DNA of 64,000 bases from Anopheles merus (lineage: Eukaryota; Arthropoda; Insecta; Diptera; Culicidae), in NCBI RefSeq assembly GCF_017562075.2, contig NC_054083.1:17864542-17928541 (forward strand), written 5' to 3'. Below, one piece after another: positions 1 through 13,490 of this stretch (positions are counted from its first letter, which is position 1; each line of letters begins with the position of its first letter). Under the pieces are notes generated by a model. The model did no database searches. It saw only the letters and a list, made by a program, of their open reading frames with translations, and had not been told where the DNA came from. Made by a program: the position numbers and the translations under genes.

Positions 1-2557
1 TTACACGTGTGAGGGGGACCGTTGTTTTGTGCAATGGCCTTGTGTTTTCTCCGGTCTGTCGTCTGACAAAACGGTTCCCATTTTAACAAAGCCCCATTTA
101 AAGGTCAATTTAAATTATTAGCTTTCTTTCTGTTGCGCTAGTGAAGTGAAGCAACCGGTAAAGCATTCCTCTGTGCGACAGTCTGAATCAAATGAATAGT
201 AATGAGCTTTTCGCAGCACTTACTGTATTTGTAACACCTGTTAAAGCACAGGGTCATTAATAAAAGGAGGAAAAAAGGTTAAATGGGTACAGTTGAAACA
301 CATGAAGGCACGTACTGTGCCGCAAGCTCGCAAACATCTGCGCAAGGATAAGTTTTGCGCAACAGAATGCTGCTCAAGTTGAACCTCTTTACAGTATTCT
401 AAATTGTTAAACATTTTTAAGCAATAGACAAAAATCTGGAAATGAAACTCATATATGAAGCCAGAAAATTAAAAAAAAAGAAAGCTAACTTCTCACAGAA
501 CAAACAGACCATTAGGCTGAATTGTTCTTAGAACCGCAAACACAATCACAATCTTCCTGTTTTCTCCCACCAATGCCATTAAAAATGAACAAAAGGGAGC
601 AAAACTTAAACGATTCGAATGGCAGTTGACTGGGAGAATAAAGCAAAAAAAGGTTCTTAACCACTCTCAAACCCACTTGCGAAACGGTTCACCGGCTGAA
701 ATAGGGTCGGCAAACAACGGTCCCTCACCTACCGCCGCGCACCGATCGGTAATTTTCACACACAAGAAACTAAAGGAAATATGCAAGGAAACATGCATAA
801 AACGAAGGAAAATGTTGCACTCTTCTGCGCACCGCAGGCCCGATCGACCTCTTCTTGCACACTTCCGAAAGTTCGTCCAACAACAACAACAACAACAAGA
901 ACAATGCCAACCTGCCGATCACTGGTGTCCGGGCAATGGGCAATAAAGTGCACAAAAAAAACTGACACGATCCCTGTACACCCCCCGCTGCTGCTACGAC
1001 ATGCTGCCGCCTTTCCTTTGCGCATGCTGCTGGCGCGTATCGCATGCGTATCGGCACTTCACAGCGTGCCGTGGCGAACTCACCCTCAACGGGCACAGAA
1101 GGGCGAAAGCGGTAGCATTGGGGGAACAAAAACCCGCGACAATTCCAACGGCTCCGTTCGGAAGAACAATTTATCGAAGAAAATAGGATAATGTGGAAGG
1201 AAGTTGTCGTCGTTTGTAACGACGCTTGGTGTCAAAGGAAGTGAGGCTTTTGATGATGGTACCGTTCGAGCCTTTTGTTGATGGGGCGAACACTGCGGGC
1301 TTCATTTAAACTAGACAGTAAAAAACCCCAAAAGGGGTACTGGTAAAACCATTATAACTTTCCTGTGCTGTAGTAGCGATCAATTTCGACTCGACTTACC
1401 GTAATTTGAAAATGGTCGCACTCGATGTTCTCAACCGTGGAAAGGTCTTCTGACTGATGGTGCTGGTGGGTTTCTTTCCATCGTACACACACTCAGAACA
1501 CCGTACTAATGTCACTGCACGACTGCACTGCACAAACGATGGCGATAACTGCAGCGCAATCTAAGACAAGCCCACGCTGCTCATTTGCTCATTTCACTGC
1601 AAAGCCTAGCACAACCACTGTGCGCCCCTTGTTTCTCACGATGCACATGTGCACACTGCCCTATTGTCGCGTCTTACACTCCCTCCAGTAGGGTTTGTTT
1701 AATCGTACACCACCGGCTTCACGATTCTCTATGCACAAGCAAAACTGTACCATTAAACAGTCACCTTCAGTCACTAGCGCTTTGCAACAACTGCGAGTAC
1801 CAAATTCACCACGAAATTCTTTTCATACGCACACGCACTTATGACTATGGAACGGATGTTGTCCGGACCACGACTGCTTTACCTTCACGCGGTCCGTTTG
1901 AATTTCGGATTTGAAATGAAAACAGCTTGCAGCGCGAGCGTAGTTTTTCCCCTCCGCGCACCAAGCACAAGCGCACTATGGGATATTGTGTTATAAACAG
2001 GTTCCCAAAACACAATATGAAATTGGAAAAAAATCATAAAGCTAAGAAACTTAAGACGGGAGGAGTTGCTTATAGAGGTCGCTTTTAAATACCATTAAAC
2101 ACAATGAGTATCAATAGCTACACTAAACATAATAATTTGTGTATTTTACGTGTATTAGATTAAAAAGATTCATAGATAGGTTAAACGTTTACAACTAATA
2201 TTTAAGTCAATTTTCTACTAAATCGAATCTGAAAAAAACCTTCATCATTTTCATTCTTTCATCAACTACTATGGCAATTGTAGACTAAAACAAATTTAAC
2301 GTTATATTTTTTCAGAACTTCATTTAAAGCTGTATTTTTCAGCCTAAAAAAATATACCCATCTATTGTGTAATAATGTGGTTAGCTCATGCATGTTATGC
2401 TAACGCTCGACTAACTTTTGTACAATTTATAAAACAAGATGAAAAGCAATGAAAATAAATTTACCACATTGTTAGGGCGATTACGAAAATACGAAAAAAA
2501 AATAAAGCATTGATGGTACCCATTCAGTTTATCTTCTATTGAAGAATGTTAAACATA
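1..2557. other. Intergenic region, possible leftward 5' flank
   Basis: No supported protein-coding gene. About 600-1900 is more GC- and CpG-rich than its surroundings and has a short CAA run near 880, so it may be the promoter or 5' UTR of a gene transcribed leftwards out of the window. On the minus strand a good donor (GTAAGT) lies at about 1400, preceded by a stretch without a credible ATG frame. That fits a non-coding first exon, but nothing in the window confirms it. The rest is AT-rich with no recognised feature. Confidence 0.4.
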
Positions 2558-2926
2558 CAGTAGAACGTCGATTATCCAGGGATTGTTAAACCGGCGGGTG
2601 ACTTAATCGTGGGTATAAATTTTGACAGCTGTTTAATTGTGGACAACAATTGCAACGATAGTCAAGTTGGTAAACAATATTTTTGTGCAGGTATCTAGTG
2701 TATCATGATATGTTAGAGCTTCATTTTTGTTCATGAACAGTTGTTAAATCTATAGTTATTGATTGAAATAATATTCTACTAATGATTAATCAATTGATTC
2801 AAAGTGAATTGTCAGTAAAATCAGTGAATTTAAAAATGTTTTATGAATTTGACATTTCCTGGGCCATTATCCGTGGAAAACGAGTAACCGACAACCGTCC
2901 AGTCCTGGATAATCGACGCTCCTCTG
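2558..2926. mobile_element. pogo/Tigger-like MITE with TA duplication
   Basis: A 369-bp non-coding element bounded by 23-bp terminal inverted repeats. The left end starts CAGTAGAACGTCG and the right end, reverse-complemented, starts CAGAGGAGCGTCG; both then continue through the same GATTATCCAGG, with 3 mismatches in 23. Both ends are flanked by TA (2556-2557 and 2927-2928), the target duplication of Tc1/mariner/pogo elements. The GTCGATTATCC terminus is typical of pogo/Tigger ends. There is no transposase reading frame, so it is non-autonomous. Confidence 0.8.
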
Positions 2927-5900
2927 TATGTAGACAGAAAATTTCAGTTTTCAAGATCAATATAATTTGTTAATAACAGAAATCTATACTCACTTGAGGT
3001 AGACAGCTTTCAAGTACACAAACAAAATATTTTTTTTTTTTTGATAATTATGCATCCAATTTTTCATTCTCATTATTTCCTCTAAGAATATAACAAATAA
3101 TCAAAATGTATAAACTGAAATTACATTCAAAACAAAATTGTGAGCTATAATCTCTGCTATTATTTCAGTGTGCACTCACGCACACTGACAATGAACATGT
3201 AGCTATACATACGCTTTACCTTCACTAATCCGAACAAGCAAAACATCATAGTTTCTCTCCTTTTTGTTTCTCCTTTTGTTTCTACACAACATGTGCAACA
3301 TGTGTTAGGATAGCATAATTCCTTTTAGTATGGTTATAAAGGTATAATTTAAACATGAAATATTCAAAGAACGTTAAATATTTGGTATACGACTTACATT
3401 TTAGTACAAAATATATTTTTTTAAAAAAACCTGTTGGTAAAAAACCAATATTAAATTAGGGTTGATTATTCGTCTTAAAAACTATACGTCACGAATTTCA
3501 AATGTAATTGTTATATGAAAATACTCTTTACAAAAATATTTACTTGAACTAGCGCATTTGTAATTTAATAGCAGCTATAAAGCGTGGCGATTCTGACCGT
3601 TATTTAAATTAATTTTATCAATTACTATTTCCAATACTCATCTCAAATTTTGTTGACAGTTTGAACAGATTGAGAGTGTTTGATAAAAATTACTACAATC
3701 ATTTCATTAACTAAAAACCGGAAGATCTATAACGACATCCCTTTGCCTTCAATCTTGCCAACTTCAGTAAGCGTTCTTCCAAACAGTAGGCATAAATAAG
3801 ATCACACAAAAAAACTACCATCCAACTATATTTTTTGCATACAATCGCTAAAGTCATACGCGCACACCACAATCCACGTGATGGTACGTTAAACGATCCC
3901 TTTCTGCTCTTTCCTTTTCAAACACAACGCTTTCCAAAACGGTACCCGCCGCACAACTGCAACCTTAGAACGTACCAGACCGGCAACTCGTCACCAACGT
4001 CACCAAATCGAGATCAATCATCGTTCGGGCACCCTTCCGAATGGGAAGCTCGAACAAAAAAAAACACCGCCGTTAGTAGTTAAGTTTCTTGCTTGCATAA
4101 TCGCAGCGTTCGCGCGCATTGTACCGTCGTCCTCCCAACTGCACTTATCAACGATTATTATTATATTTTTTTACCTAACGGCACGCTATTGTTTCCTGTC
4201 CCTTCCGTTTCTTTTCATTCCATCCCTACATTAGCGCGACTATTGGTGAAGGGTTGCACTCACTCAGAGGAGTTCCACAATTTTCGGCTACTTTTCGCCC
4301 GTTTCAAAGGGTACCGGTAGCCTTGTTTCGCCAGCTATGCTATATTGCAGGCTGTTTAGGACTGCAACAGGATTGTGTGTTCTGGCATTGTGTGCATGGC
4401 GCGTTTTAGGATTTGTGGTTGGTTTGATCAGGTTTCAAAACAAACATACCCAACCGGGTAGGTTGGCTTCATTACCTAAAAACCCTCCGTCTGTCGGTAC
4501 TTAGGTGCATGTGAGATGAAAGTTGGGCCAGTTTGTGCGAAAGATTAAAATCATCTGCCGCATGCAGCCGGGTATAGGTGAAAAGTTCAATTCGATTTTA
4601 TTTATGTTTCCAACCCTATCGGTATGCGGGTATCCGTATTTTATATTTTTTTATTAATTAATCGATTGATAATAAATTTTAAAAAATCTAATGTCCTTTA
4701 ATTTATTGTATCTTACATTGTTCAAAATTAACAAAATTATCAACTGCTCATTTATATTTGAGATATTGTTATGAACACTTATTTTAAAAACTTATCATTA
4801 TTTATTATTTGAAAATGATTCAGTAATTAGCAGCCGATTGGAGTCAATTGACATATATTATCTTCCAAGTTTTGTAATTTTAAAATTCAAATTTTCATTA
4901 CACGTTACTCTCTCCCCATTCCGAATGAATGCGATTTGGATCGCCAATTATGCTCTCCAAAGCCACACTGGAGCAGTGGCGCAATGGGGATAAAAATGGC
5001 ATAATTCCCATTAGCTTATAACACCTCACCTTGTAAAAGCAAAACAGATTCATAGCGCTCTAAACATGGCCCGCTGTACCATTTGCATCGAAATGAAACT
5101 CCCATATTTCCCATGGAGGATGCTGCCAAACTTAAGACCGTTCGATACGTTTCGGAACGGTCAAAAGTGCCTACACTTCGGCGACGCAGCATCATAGCTC
5201 ATAACCGCCGTTTGGAAGGGTAGCATCAAGTGGTTATGATTGCATTGTTGAGGAACGTTCCAATTCCACGCCGAAGCGATGGGAAACGTTCGATTGAAAC
5301 TTTGATTTCCTCCTTCAGAAGCCAGACTTTTGTGAGCAGAGCACAGTATGCTGCTGGTTCGTGGCAGTTTAACGGCTATTATCGTTACTTTGATGACTAC
5401 TGTTTTGAGAAGGACGTAGTGGTAGCTTCCAACAGTTAAATTTAACATTTCTCCCGACATCAATTTAACTGACTTTTACCCGGTCGATTGATTTGCTACA
5501 AAATCACATGCGTTTTAAAGTACAGCAAACATGTACACAAACACATACGTTTCCTGTAAAAGGGTGAAACCGTAATTTTCCTCAAAATCACCTTGCCGTG
5601 GGCCACACACACACATTTAAAAGCCATAAATTTTAACTAAGCAAAACCAACTGGAACCATAAATCGCACTTAATTCGTCCATCGGCAAACCGGCTAATGG
5701 AGCGAGGGGAGAAACAACTGTAACAGTCGATCAGATTAAACAATGCCACACTTATGCTGCTAAAGCATGGTGAGAGTGCAGAAAAAAATCGCCTCACTTT
5801 ATGCTTTAATCGAAAAAACCGACAGGACCCCACGGCACAAAACAAACAAACAAACACAAGTACCTTTGATTGCGTGCATCCCGATGATTTTTATGCAAAT

Positions 5901-7171
5901 GTGAGATTACCCATCCCACCCATCCCATCCCGCACCCGTGTATGCGTGCCGCCGCCGTGTTTGGTGCACGCAAATAAACAAACAGAGTAACAAACGGCAA
6001 GGAAATAGGGCAGGCCCAACAACAGCAGGGGAGGGATGCGTCCGTACGAGTCTTTCGTCAAACGTGCCCGATGCATCAGCTGCACTCAACCCAACTCCTG
6101 GAGAATGCAAGCGAATGATTTCGTTACTTCTCACTCCTCGCTAAACACAGCGAGTTCGGCAACAACACAGTGGCACCGAGACGAACCATCCCCGAATAAA
6201 TGGTGCAGCTGGGCATGCCATTTTTTGCTTGTCTCGCTCCCTGCTCCCAATCACACGTCCCTAGTCGTGACGATTTTGTGTCAATTTTGAGCAGCAATTT
6301 TCATCGCAAAAACCCATCAGCCATCAAAAAGTCAGCAGTATTAATCAATCCAAGCGCTTTGGTGTAGCTGTTTGTGTAGCTCTGATCGAACTCATCAATC
6401 GCATCCTTCACGGGCTTGCAACAGTTTCGTGCGAGGGGTGCTGCACTGCTGCACCGCACAGCACCCGAGCGGAGGGGTTGCGTGAGTGATGCGCCCGGGA
6501 AATTATGTTTTGTTGGCATTCTCGGATGCACTTCGGGCACACTTCACTTCATTGACACGCTTTTGTTGTCAGTGGTAATAAAAACGCCAGTTGCAAGAAA
6601 GGCTGACTGATTTCTCTATTCTGATGCGTTACAGGGCCCGACATGCGTATGTGTGTGTATATATCGCACGCCCAACAAAGGCCGTTTGTCACATCGATTC
6701 ACAGCTTCAAAACATGGCACGAGTTCAGTCGCCCTTTGCCTCAATGGTCGTAAATTGATGTTTAAATTCTTTTTTTCCAAAGGAAATACATTGACTAGAA
6801 TTACAATCCACGCACATAAATTTTCACTTATCTAGCTCTAACTTATTTCTTTTATACTTCTGCCCATAAAAACCAATCAACCGTTGCTATTTGGATGAAC
6901 TCATTTGAGTAAAAAAAACATGATATACATTATTAATTCTATATCGTTATATTTAAATGGTAGCGAATTTTCAACACGTTTACTGCTAAGCCAAATTAGC
7001 AGCTTAACTGTCCGACGATTAAGCTTATCTTATGATTAAAGCCTCGATCATTCAGAAACGGAGCAATTTGTTTTGACCGCATCAAAATCTCGTTACAGTT
7101 TTATTTATTTTGTTATTCCAAATTTCTAGTTTCTCAGACAGGATTTTGGATATGATGTAGCAGTGCACAGT
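2927..7171. other. Intergenic region, no gene recognised
   Basis: AT-rich non-coding sequence with short T and A runs and a GC-richer patch around 3830-4320 and 4900-6600. The open frames there are short, lack splice-supported extension and resemble no family I know. It may hold regulatory DNA for flanking genes, but I see no specific motif I would defend. Confidence 0.4.
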
Positions 7172-7745
7172 CCCAAAAGAAGTGATATGCTCTTTGGAGC
7201 GCACCCACGACTTGCGACTCCAATTATTGTTACTCCGATTCCGACTCCTGCAAAATCCGAACCACTAGTACCGCCCGGATTCGTTTGGAGTCGCCCGGAG
7301 TCGCCCAGAGTCGTCCGGAGTCGTTCGAAGTCGTCCGAAGTCGTCCAGAGTCGATTGGAGTCGGAGTCGTCCGAAGTCGAAGTCATCCGGAGTCGTCTAG
7401 AGTAGATCGGAGTTTACCAGAGTCGGTCGGAGTCAACAGGATCCGTCTGGTGCAATGTGCTTGTGATCAGGCATTCAATTTAGTTGTGTTTTTTGTCTTT
7501 CACTTTGCGCTTGCACTTCGTATACATGCCATGCGAACGATTCTGGGCGACTCCGAGTGACTCCAGATGACTTCGACTCCGGTGGACTCTGGACGACTCC
7601 GACTCCAAACGATGCCGGGGGACTCCAGACGATTCCCGACGACTCCGACTCCGAAGGACTCCGAATGACTCCGGGCGATACCGAACGACTCCGGATAATG
7701 ATGGGTGGACCTACCTTCCGGAATCGGCTCCGAAATTATGGGCGT
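7172..7745. repeat. GAGTC foldback minisatellite element, copy 1
   Basis: A left arm (about 7270-7440) of degenerate 9-10 bp units of the type GGAGTCGTCC is followed by a unique core (about 7447-7545). A right arm (about 7546-7700) carries the same units in the opposite orientation (GACTCCGACGACTCC). The two arms can pair, so the element is a foldback. The core and the left boundary (GTGATATGCTCTTTGGA) recur at 35640-36075. Open frames across the arms are by-products of the repeat. Confidence 0.8.
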
Positions 7746-9578
7746 CAGAATGGAGTCGAATCCAAAATTTTGCCAACTTTACCCAAAACTACCCAAAAGT
7801 CATTACTCCAATGAGTAATTGAACAAATCGCCCAACAAATGAAGATAGAAAGAGATTTATAGATAGATTAATAATAGATTAATCATTATCAAACTAACAT
7901 TGACCACATCAAAACGTCAAAACCAAACTAAATTATGCACGCAATAGAGTGCATTCTATTCAAAGAGACTATTTCAATTGGAATAATAACAAAAAAATGC
8001 AGACAATGCAAAATGTCCAAAATCATAATGGTCAAAGTTTCATTTTATTCATTTATACACGCACAACATGTTTCAGGAGGGGCAAAATTTAAGTTATATA
8101 TAATTTAATTTTCCCTAAAGGATATTATAAATTGGATTCTACAGTAAATGAAAGCGTTGTATGACCTTCAAGTGTAATAAAACATGGCTCGTCAAGGTTT
8201 CCCGTGCCACTGTACCGTAATTTATGGATGGCCCCATGTGGAGCGCCGTTTATAAAGGCTCATCAGGACTCGACCTCACCCGGATACTCAAATAACACGA
8301 ATAATGAGTCAAAGTATATATTTTATCACAAATTCCTGCATTTTTTTAATTTTTATTATGTTTGGTAAAACCTAGCCAATTTTAACTAACTTCATGTTTT
8401 TTGCAATGAGAATATTCGAAATGTGCCGTAAATTATAGCGTGTTATGTTATGAAAATGTGCTGTGCTAACCGTTGTTTCAAAGTTCCTCTTCGCCACGAA
8501 ATGTCACCTTTGTATTGAACTGCTATTTCTCAACAGCACGGATAAACGGGCAGCCGAATAAAAAGTACCCAGATAAACGGCGCTCCGCTGTAATTAGTAC
8601 ATCAAGGAATTCAATACAATGCAATTCCATTCAATATGACTGCATATCCCCTCTAGCGAATTGTCACTTACGAGTGCAAAACGTTGTATTTTTTATTTAA
8701 ATTAAAATTATCGATTTTTTTGTTCCAGTTGTACTAAAAACGAATAGTTTGCAATATCTGAAATATCCGTTTAAATCTAACATTTTAAAGGCAAAATAAC
8801 TATTTAGTACTGAAAAATTCAATAAAGTTAATTGATCTAATTTCAATTTTAATCACTCGTAGGTTTCATAAAAATAAGTTTTGAACGCTTTAACACGATC
8901 CCATTCAAAGGCCAAATTTCGTCAACTACCAAATAAATTGCAATGAAAAATTCATGTTAGAACTCATTCATTCAATCAATTATTAATAGGTCAAATTGAA
9001 AATAGACTGAAAAACCTTCCAATATGAATGTCACTGTTGCGATGTGCCTTAGTTGCGAACAGACTGTACAAACAACAATTTAATGTCGAACACGTAATGG
9101 ATTTTTTTTTTCGTTTATGTTATCATGCGTTATCAGAGAAAAAAAATTGTGGCAAGCAGCCACCGGATATAACCGGCTGATATGAGAAAATGAAAAAAAA
9201 AAGATATGAAATGTGAAGCTGAACTGTGGCTAATCATGCCGATTGAAAGTACTTGTTCAACAGGATTTCGTTGAATAGGTGAAATCATATCATAAAACAT
9301 TTTGTAGATAAAAATTTTTTACATCGATTATCAACAGTTTCTAATAGCACAAAAATAGTTTACCCTACAGATAAATTTTATAACATTAAATAAGGAAGCT
9401 ATAATATCTGCACTCTCTTCCAAACAAATAAAAATAGGTGTTCGGATGAGTTGATAACACCATAGCACAGAAGCAGGATTTACTTTAATAACTAAATTGT
9501 ATTAACTGGTGCGTTAATCCAAATAATGTTAACAATACGCACTGGCCCATTCTTACCTAGCTTACCACCATAGGAATA
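7746..9578. other. Intergenic region downstream of the SWEET gene
   Basis: AT-rich, non-coding. It holds a degraded MITE (8235-8590, listed separately) and the 3' flank of the minus-strand SWEET gene. No canonical minus-strand AATAAA was seen just beyond the SWEET stop codon, so its 3' end is not placed. Confidence 0.4.
8235..8590. mobile_element. Degenerate pogo-like MITE
   Basis: The left end has GTGGAGCGCCGTTTAT (about 8239-8254). The right end, reverse-complemented, has CAGCGGAGCGCCGTTTAT (8573-8590), so the termini are inverted repeats over about 15 bp. TA follows the right end at 8591; the left TA is not preserved. Size (about 356 bp) and the NGGAGCGCCGTTTAT terminus resemble the element at 2558-2926. 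No coding capacity. Confidence 0.55.
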
Positions 9579-10557
9579 CTACAAAATTGGGTTTTCTGAT
9601 ACCAGAGGTGAATACCGTGGTCCACCGCTGAAGGAAGCTTTCTTTTTCGGGTATATCACATACAGAGTCAACTGAATTCCAGCCAATATTCCTCCGAGAA
9701 GATTTGGAATCTAAAGAGTAGTGTATTATACAATGGTAATGGCATGATTGAGATTAGTCCAGTCATCATTAGCTAATCAGCGAGCTGTACTTACCTGTAT
9801 AAATCGATCACCAATAAGTACCCCATAGGCCGTCCAAAGTAAGCACACGAAAAACGATGCAACAATGATTGGAAAAGGAAGACTGTCCGTATTCTGGGTA
9901 CGGATGACATGCGCTAACATTGTAAGCGGTGATGCGAAAAACAAAACCGCCAAACAGCAGCAAAGCAGACCTAAAGCAGGCATGTAAAGTAGATGGAAAG
10001 TTAAAATCTTTCTACCAAATGGTCGGTTGTTTTGTTTACCTATGACACGGATCGACTTCTCATCGTCCGTCTCGAATAAGGTGTACAGCGTGGCGCTCAA
10101 TATGATGCAGGATATGACCATCATTTGGCGTATCACCTCCCGCTTGTTTACGCAGAATATGAAAAATACCACGGTGTAGGAGAAAAACAGTGCGGATCCG
10201 ATAAAGTTGACCAGTATCAGAGTACTTTCCTCCGTCAAGACACCATACTTGAGCCACATGAAACAGCTAAAACACAGATGGTAAATCATTACACTCAAAT
10301 TCAACCGTACACAGTGGATATAGTCACGGCGTAGTTTACTTACGAAAGAAATCCGGATATGAAGGGGAAGGCTGATGTGTCTCCTGTTGATTTCTTCCGA
10401 ATGTAACGATTACATATCACGCTGAAATCGGACCCAAAGAAAAAAGTTTTCATAACAATGCAATGTTTGGATCATTTCCTAAGCATACTCACGTTCCAGT
10501 AAGAAACTGCAGAACCGTTGCAACCGTGGCCAGGCTGGCAAGGCTGCCTTTGGACAT
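9579..10557 (-). CDS. slv: SWEET-family sugar transporter (saliva-like)
   Basis: Five exons on the minus strand: 10493-10557, 10344-10421, 10040-10266, 9795-9970 and 9579-9710, all GT-AG and in phase, giving 225 aa, the usual animal SWEET length. Two MtN3/saliva three-helix repeats flank a linker helix. Repeat 1 carries the TGDTSAFPF loop motif (codons around the exon 1/2 junction), and repeat 2 carries its counterpart TDSLPF followed by a WTAYG-type helix. A lysine-rich cytoplasmic tail starts at YPKKK. SWEETs are bidirectional facilitators of sugar movement across plasma or Golgi membranes. The start was chosen because the exon begins MSKGSLASLATV and leads straight into helix 1. It lies divergently from GLUT-A about 1.9 kb away. 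Family assignment is firm; orthology to Drosophila slv is inference. Confidence 0.92.
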
Positions 10558-12418
10558 TATTCCGTCCATTTGTTGACGCGGTAACAACGCTTAATACCTC
10601 TCAATTGCGGCTCACAATCGGACTTTTCTACACTCCATCGAAACAGCAGTACCGCCTCGACACGCGACCAATCATGCCCCGTGCTTTGTATACCCTTGGC
10701 TTCGACAAATTAGGGAAAATGGACAATTTCCATTCGGTCGTATCCGCTACGTGAGCAATTTGTTTATAATCAGACGTGTTTTTGACAAAAAACGGTACGT
10801 GTACACATCGGTTGCTACCTGTGCCTGGTTGGTCCATTTCCACCGCATTTGACAGTTGACGGCAGAACACTTCTTTGCTTGGAAAAAAATTAAAACAAAA
10901 AGCAAACATTTTATTCAGTAAAAACTACAGAAATTTGCATTTATTTCAACATAATGAAAGAATAGTAAAATAAGTGCCAAATTGCATCCATTGTAGAGGT
11001 GGGAGCTCGGAATCGGACCTATCCATTTCCGATTCCGTGTTCGAAATCAAATCCTGAGCCGATTCTGATGCTGGAATCAATTCCGATTCCGGAGTTAACT
11101 CCAGAGCCGATTCCGGAGTTGAATCCAGAACCCATTCCCGAATTGAGTCCGATTCCGTATCAGATTCCGGAGCCGATTCCGAAGTTGACGTTGTAGCCAA
11201 ATCGCTCTAGAGCGAAATCAATTCCGTAGCCGATTCTGATGCTGGAATCGATTCCAATTCCGAAGTTGACTGCAGAGCCGATTCTGAAGTTGACTCAGGA
11301 GCCAATTTCGGCGTTGACTCCGGAACCGATTCCCGAATCGAATCCGATACCGTATCCGATTCCGGAGCCGTTTCCGAAGCTGACTTTAGAACCGATTCTG
11401 GAGTTGATTCCAAAGCCGATTCCCGGAGTTGACTCCGGAGGCGATCCGAATCGTTCTGGGAATCGCAGTTTGCCCCGATACCGGAACCAAAATTGTCTCC
11501 AGAAATAAAATATGCTCCGGAATGAGAATCAGTTCTTGAATCGAAATAAGAAGTTTCAGAAGCGAAAGAAAATCAGGAATCTCCATAGGAATGGATAATG
11601 GAACGCCTATTCTAATAAAGATGTCGAATCCGACTCCGATTTCGAAGCAAACTCCGATGCCGGTACCAATTCCAGAGCTAGTGCCATCGTCGATTCCAAT
11701 TCTGGAACCGATTCCGGAAACTGATTCCGGACCTACTATCCGGAATCGATTCCAAAAAACTTCGGAGCTAGCCGGAATCTATTCAGACGAAAACTTTATT
11801 TTTCCCATCACTAATCCATTGCGCCCTTTTTTGAATTTTATTGTCTACGCTGCGCCTTTCTGTCAAACTAACCACTGACCGTACCTCTTCCGATACGATT
11901 GCGTGATGTAAACATTAGGCCGCGCTCTAGCAATCACCATCCCTGCGCACAGTGTTGTCTCGTCCCATATGTCAAACCACCCCACACAAACCCAATCGAT
12001 CCCGCTCGCGCAGTGTTGTGTTTGCTGCGGCAAACCCTCACTGGCGTTTCTAGTTCGAGTGATAAAGAGATTGTGCGTTTGAGTTCGTTCGGTTCGGTTT
12101 GGCCGGAGCGCCTCATTTAACAGGGGGTTCCGCCGAAATTCTACCTCATTTGCATGTAGATCACATGAGCCGAGGGTGAAGGCGCTTTCGACAGTGAACA
12201 CGGCACAGCATTCACGGGGAGTGTGGTGCAACTACACTCTATACACGTTTGCTAAATGCCGAAGGTTGTGCACACACAGTTTGTGTTGGTGAAAGTGTTT
12301 CTGTTAGCTTATAGTGTGCACTTTGCTGCTGAGTGTATGTTCTCTGCTGGTGGTAGCGCGTGCCTGGCGTGAATTTAGTGAACGAAGTCTCTAACCCTCT
12401 CTACCTCAACAACCCACG
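10558..12418. other. Divergent spacer between SWEET and GLUT-A
   Basis: Contains the shared 5' flanks of the SWEET gene (leftward) and GLUT-A (rightward), and most of its middle is the GATTCC minisatellite element at 10994-11815. The GC-richer stretch from about 11900 to 12418 is probably GLUT-A promoter and 5' UTR. If transcription starts upstream of 12256, the leader carries a 38-codon upstream ORF beginning there and ending before the GLUT-A start at 12419. Confidence 0.45.
10994..11815. repeat. GATTCC minisatellite element, copy 1
   Basis: Begins GTGGGAGCTCGGAATCGGA and continues as tens of degenerate units related to GATTCCGGA(G/A)(C/T). A spacer with GAATCAGTTCTTGAATC is followed by more units, and it ends near CGAAAACTT-TTTCCCATCA. 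The same start, spacer and end recur at 16092-16740 inside GLUT-A. Long open frames rich in proline, isoleucine and glutamate on either strand here are produced by the repeat and are not genes. Confidence 0.85.
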
Positions 12419-13413
12419 ATGGAGCCGTCCGATCATGAAGAAGCAAGCGTTCTCTACAGTCCCGGCCGGGAGCCCAAAATTGTACCGCACATAAACGCCA
12501 ACGCGCGCAAGGTTGGTTCTCTGCTGCTCTTTATTTTTTTCTACGCAAAACACCATTACCCGTTTTTATCTGCCACCGCCCGATACACTTAATCCCTCGA
12601 TTTCATAACACGGGTACGGGTATGGTCACGGCCGCCGCGAGCTTAGGGCGGCGGTAGGAATGCGTTTCTTTCCTCGATCGGCCAGCAGACGGTCGAATAA
12701 AAATAGTGAAATCGAGACACGAGAGAAAAGAGCATCCAAGAGCGCGCGCGAGAGAATGAGAGAGAGGGAGAGAGATCCGCGCGCGAATCAAGTGTGTGGC
12801 ATTTGCGAAAAGCGTTCGTGAAAGCGTGCAATAAAGGGAACTGGTTGGGTGAGGAGGGGGAGGGGGGAGAGGATGACTGTATTACAGCCCCCCCCCCCTC
12901 CCCTCTCTATTACTGATGTAAATGATGAATGCGGCAGAAACAGCTGACGGACGGCGCCAGACGATGCACAGACGCACGGCTGCGCCGCAACACCAAACGA
13001 CCGGTGGGAGGGTTCACACTTTACGTGGAGGCAAACTATTTATGTTTTGCTGTATAGCTCAATTATGGTTCACAGTGTGCCGGCGACAGGCGTGTTTCTG
13101 TTGACGGAAATGAAAATCTACTTCCGAATGGCCTGTCCGACCCCCCGGTACGGTCGTTGGTGTTCGTATCTCCGGCGGTCAATAGAAGACGCGCGAAAAG
13201 TAAACACGCGCCGCCGTAGCCGTAGCGTGGATGATTCAAATCTAACCGGTTTGTTTGGATAGCTGATTATGATGCAGCTCATGGATTTGTTGTTGTACTG
13301 GGGACGCCACCTGCCCGAAAGCATCTCAATCGGTACGCGAACAGTCGGCAATCGTGCGGTGACGTCCGGATGATGGGACGCGCCCCAACAATAAAACCGC
13401 CGATAATAGATTA

Positions 13414-13490
<77 letters not shown>

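Noticed and set aside
626..1191. Frames with a glutamine run and Arg/Ser-rich sequence
   Set aside because: Short CAA repeat, no splice or start support; compatible with non-coding 5' DNA.
1395..1500. Possible minus-strand exon with GTAAGT donor
   Set aside because: No ATG-started frame reaches the donor; kept only as a possible non-coding exon of an outside gene.
7126..7814. Open frames of 80-91 codons on both strands
   Set aside because: By-products of the GGAGTC repeat arms; no family resemblance.
10999..11878. Several open frames of 65-95 codons on both strands
   Set aside because: They are produced by the GATTCC minisatellite (short repeating codons, no splice support, no domain).
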